A DNA stretch of 64,000 bases, taken from the NCBI RefSeq assembly GCF_008729015.1, contig NZ_RKSM01000001.1, forward strand, positions 1,364,001-1,428,000, written 5' to 3'. Under the pieces are notes generated by a model. It saw only the letters and a program-made list of their open reading frames with translations, did not search any database and was not told the origin of the DNA. Of this stretch, positions 63,197-64,000 are shown one piece after another (position 1 is the stretch's first letter; each line of letters begins with the position of its first letter). The position numbers were made by a program, and so were the translations under genes. The DNA comes from Haloarcula sp. CBA1129 (GTDB lineage: Archaea > Halobacteriota > Halobacteria > Halobacteriales > Haloarculaceae).

Positions 63197-64000
63197 GTGA
63201 GAGACGAAACCACATCTGACACGTCTGGCTCAGCTAGCAGCGGGAGTGAGACAGCGTCTATGGAGGAAGCCGACAGGTCGGACTCGCGCCGTCAGATGGC
63301 AAGCGCGCTCAACGAAATCAGACGCGAGGGCAAGAAGGCGGCGTTCGTCTACGCCATCGTCGATTCGGTACTGATCTTTCTCCTAGTGAACATCTGTCTG
63401 ACTGTCCTCTCGCCGGCCGAACTGCCGACACAGGTGTCGGTTCCCGCAGCAGTGACGGACCCGGTCGGCACGACCGTCGGCCGCTCGATATCGGGGCTGT
63501 CCTTCCCCACGGGCGCAGTCGTCGGCATCGTCGTCGGAGCGGTCTGGTTCGTCGGCGAGTATCTGTACCGGGTCCGCCAGCCGCTCGTCGAGCAGTTCGA
63601 GGCGGCGAACGCGGGCGTCACCGACGCGCTCCGAACGGCGCGGGACGCGGTCGAGGACGGGGCCGAGACGCGGATGGCGGCCCGGCTCTACGAGGACGTG
63701 CTCGACGGCCTGAAGCAGAGTTCGAGCGTCGCACTCGTCGACAGCCGGCGGCTTATCGGAACGCTCGTCGTCGTCATCCTGCTGAGTCTGGCGACAGTGC
63801 AGGTGGCCGTCGTCGATATCGCTCTCCTCGACCGCGACCCAGTCGAGACAGAATCGCCGAACGACCGGCCCAGCGAGTACGAGGGGCTCGAAGACGGCGA
63901 CGCGATACTCGGCGACAGCGAGGACGTGCAGGCCGGCGACGAGAACCTTACCGCCGAGATCGATTCGACAGGCGGCGACGAGGAGATCGACCGGAGCCAG
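63197..64000 (+). CDS. membrane protein, C terminus beyond window
   Basis: The frame opens with GTG at 63197, 2 bases after the coiled-coil gene, and is still open at the window end (268 codons visible). A Ser/Thr/acidic N terminus of about 40 residues leads to helices near VYAIVDSVLIFLLVNICLTV, GAVVGIVVGAVWFVGEYLY and LIGTLVVVILLSLATVQVAV. A helical region between the last two follows RVRQPLVEQFEAANAGVTDA. An acidic C-terminal part follows. It belongs with the BatA/VWA cluster; a MoxR ATPase and DUF58 gene may follow outside the window. Confidence 0.7.
   Translation, partial: MRDETTSDTSGSASSGSETASMEEADRSDSRRQMASALNEIRREGKKAAFVYAIVDSVLIFLLVNICLTVLSPAELPTQVSVPAAVTDPVGTTVGRSISGLSFPTGAVVGIVVGAVWFVGEYLYRVRQPLVEQFEAANAGVTDALRTARDAVEDGAETRMAARLYEDVLDGLKQSSSVALVDSRRLIGTLVVVILLSLATVQVAVVDIALLDRDPVETESPNDRPSEYEGLEDGDAILGDSEDVQAGDENLTAEIDSTGGDEEIDRSQ

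Overview
The window is chromosomal DNA from an extremely halophilic archaeon (class Halobacteria). The gene content and the narABCGHJ layout fit Haloarcula or a close relative; the genus is an inference. Evidence: high GC with strong G/C at third codon positions, acidic proteins, leaderless starts about 25-30 nt after TATA boxes, twin-arginine exported proteins, halocyanins, bacterio-opsin-activator (Bat) type HTH regulators, and archaeal genes such as psmA, SBDS, pop5, rpp30 and UPF0058. I see no insertion sequence, CRISPR array, tRNA or rRNA gene. Most long antisense frames are high-GC shadows and are left out.

Layout. (1) 1-755: start of a leftward gene, then about 650 bases of GC-rich sequence with no convincing reading frame but many exact hairpins; this is a candidate structured RNA or a long structured leader. 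(2) 755-8312: aerobic respiration block, with a Cu+-ATPase and a partner membrane protein for copper delivery, then a ba3-type oxidase (membrane-anchored double halocyanin, subunits II and I, accessory proteins). (3) 8318-14508: five same-strand genes forming a Ser/Thr phospho-signalling cassette (VWA protein, kinase-FHA, PP2C phosphatase, zinc-ribbon/FHA protein, membrane zinc-ribbon protein). (4) 14641-23524: DUF3179 lipoprotein and partner, esterase, VOC protein, UPF0058, UPF0212, OGG-type glycosylase, acylphosphatase, Nnr, HflX. (5) 23707-33617: katG, FUN14, and an RNA/protein quality-control group (SBDS, psmA, pop5, rpp30, COG1325), a Nudix hydrolase, thiC and two tiny membrane proteins.

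(6) 33736-39238: tungstate/molybdate uptake (wtpA, wtpB, with no ATPase gene), molybdopterin synthesis (mobB-moaE fusion, moaC, moaB with a His-rich N terminus), small proteins, and a NarO-like regulator. (7) 39277-50717: respiratory nitrate reductase operon narABC-orf-GH-(small ORF)-haem b subunit-narJ, followed without a break by a polytopic membrane protein, a HEAT-repeat protein and an Mrp-type Fe-S carrier fused to DUF2249. (8) 50810-58093: TRIC/UPF0126 protein, then a leftward DMSO/TMAO-type reductase operon (dmsA, dmsB, NrfD-type dmsC, TorD-type chaperone, small ferredoxin-N-terminal-like protein) with a DmsR-like regulator upstream. (9) 58391-64000: BatA/VWA-type membrane proteins, a coiled-coil protein and a truncated membrane protein.

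The genes make a coherent respiratory island. Copper delivery supports the oxidase; W/Mo uptake and cofactor synthesis supply NarG and DmsA; two chaperones (NarJ, DmsD-like) mature those enzymes; and two related Cys-rich regulators sit next to the operons they probably control. Translation appears heavily coupled: many genes overlap by ATGA, GTGA or TGATG, and two short leaderless ORFs end on the start codon of a downstream gene.
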